A stretch of 64,000 nucleotides of DNA from Balamuthia mandrillaris (lineage: Eukaryota > Discosea > Longamoebia > Balamuthiidae). The translations under genes were made by a program, and so were the position numbers. The stretch is taken from contig JAVKOQ010000048.1 of NCBI GenBank assembly GCA_031835245.1, positions 1-64,000 of the forward strand. Direction: 5' to 3'. Under the pieces are notes generated by a model, which did not search any database, had not been told where the DNA came from, and was given only the letters and a program-made list of their open reading frames with translations. This document shows positions 63,815-64,000 of the stretch, one piece after another; position 1 is the stretch's first letter, and each line of letters opens with the position of its first letter.

Positions 63815-64000
63815 CTACACCACCATAACACGGTCGCGGTTTAACGCAAGTGTGAAGAAAGAAGGACGGGAGAACAGGAGCAGGAGAGAAGGGAGAGGAA
63901 AAAAAGAGCAGCCAGGAAGAGATGATAGAAGAGAGCAGTGAGAAAGAGAGAAGAGAAAACGAGAGAACGAGAACAAAAGAAGAAAAGAATGAAGCGTATA
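63815..64000 (-). other. Probable intron of the sulfurtransferase gene
   Basis: On the minus strand this is T/C-rich, ending ...GGTGGTGTAG before the exon at 63814, and shows no coding features. It runs out of the window. Confidence 0.6.

Overview
This window reads as a compact, intron-rich eukaryotic genome. Almost every gene has short GT-AG introns (about 36-170 nt), many carrying (CT)n tracts, and intergenic gaps are mostly 100-700 bp. The gene set (RasGEF, I-BAR/SH3, CH-domain, TKL kinase, RPEL, NB-ARC/TPR and RING-TRAF-SPRY proteins beside conserved eukaryotic housekeeping genes), with mid-range GC, suggests a free-living amoebozoan, most like the Acanthamoeba/Balamuthia group. That placement is inference; no marker gene settles it. 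I saw no CRISPR array, no operon and no recognisable viral or retroelement sequence.

Layout, left to right. 3-253: 3' end of a deiodinase-like gene (+). 647-3194: acidic/Ser-rich unknown (-). 3413-4248: four-helix membrane protein with an internal repeat (-). 4905-6577: CH-domain/coiled-coil protein (+). 6688-10492: eIF5B (-). 11135-13707: TKL kinase (+). 13785-15254: ZNF511-like zinc finger (-). 15456-16070: unknown (+). 16185-18159: choline/ethanolamine phosphotransferase (-). 18326-18407: tRNA-Ser(AGA). 18694-22205: RasGEF (+). 22926-29185: Schlafen-AlbA/NB-ARC/TPR receptor-like protein (+). 29690-30481: AlkB dioxygenase (-). 30856-31157: RPABC4/Rpb12 (+). 31351-32778: M20 amidohydrolase (-). 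33190-34854: I-BAR/SH3 (+). 35202-36006: CCHC zinc-knuckle protein (-). 36306-38641: cation/proton antiporter (+), followed by a decayed copy of its last exons. 38982-39770: coiled-coil unknown (-). 40465-41865: TFIIE-beta (+). 42274-43276: membrane unknown (+). 43579-46000: MFS transporter (+). 46107-49000: macro-domain/RPEL fusion (-). 49468-54344: NRDE2-like HAT protein (+). 54579-56327: type I membrane protein (+). 56417-59058: RING-TRAF-SPRY protein (-). 59406-60107 and 60306-60835: tandem degenerate Ras-like genes (+). 61128-62702: lysine-rich unknown (+). 62737 to the right part of the window: mercaptopyruvate sulfurtransferase (-), its 5' end beyond the window.

The exon structures below were built by hand: splice sites were chosen so that frames join and family motifs run across the junctions. 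Most multi-exon models close exactly in frame.

The two most unusual products are (i) the 1,827-residue protein at 22926-29185, which joins a Schlafen-type AlbA_2 domain with apparently intact acidic residues to an NB-ARC STAND ATPase, a long TPR array and a C-terminal membrane anchor, an NLR-like layout; and (ii) the protein at 46107-49000, which joins a MacroD-type ADP-ribose hydrolase domain to five tandem RPEL actin-binding repeats. Several neighbours (RasGEF, Ras-like, I-BAR, CH-domain, RPEL) point to actin and membrane dynamics, but nothing shows that they act together.
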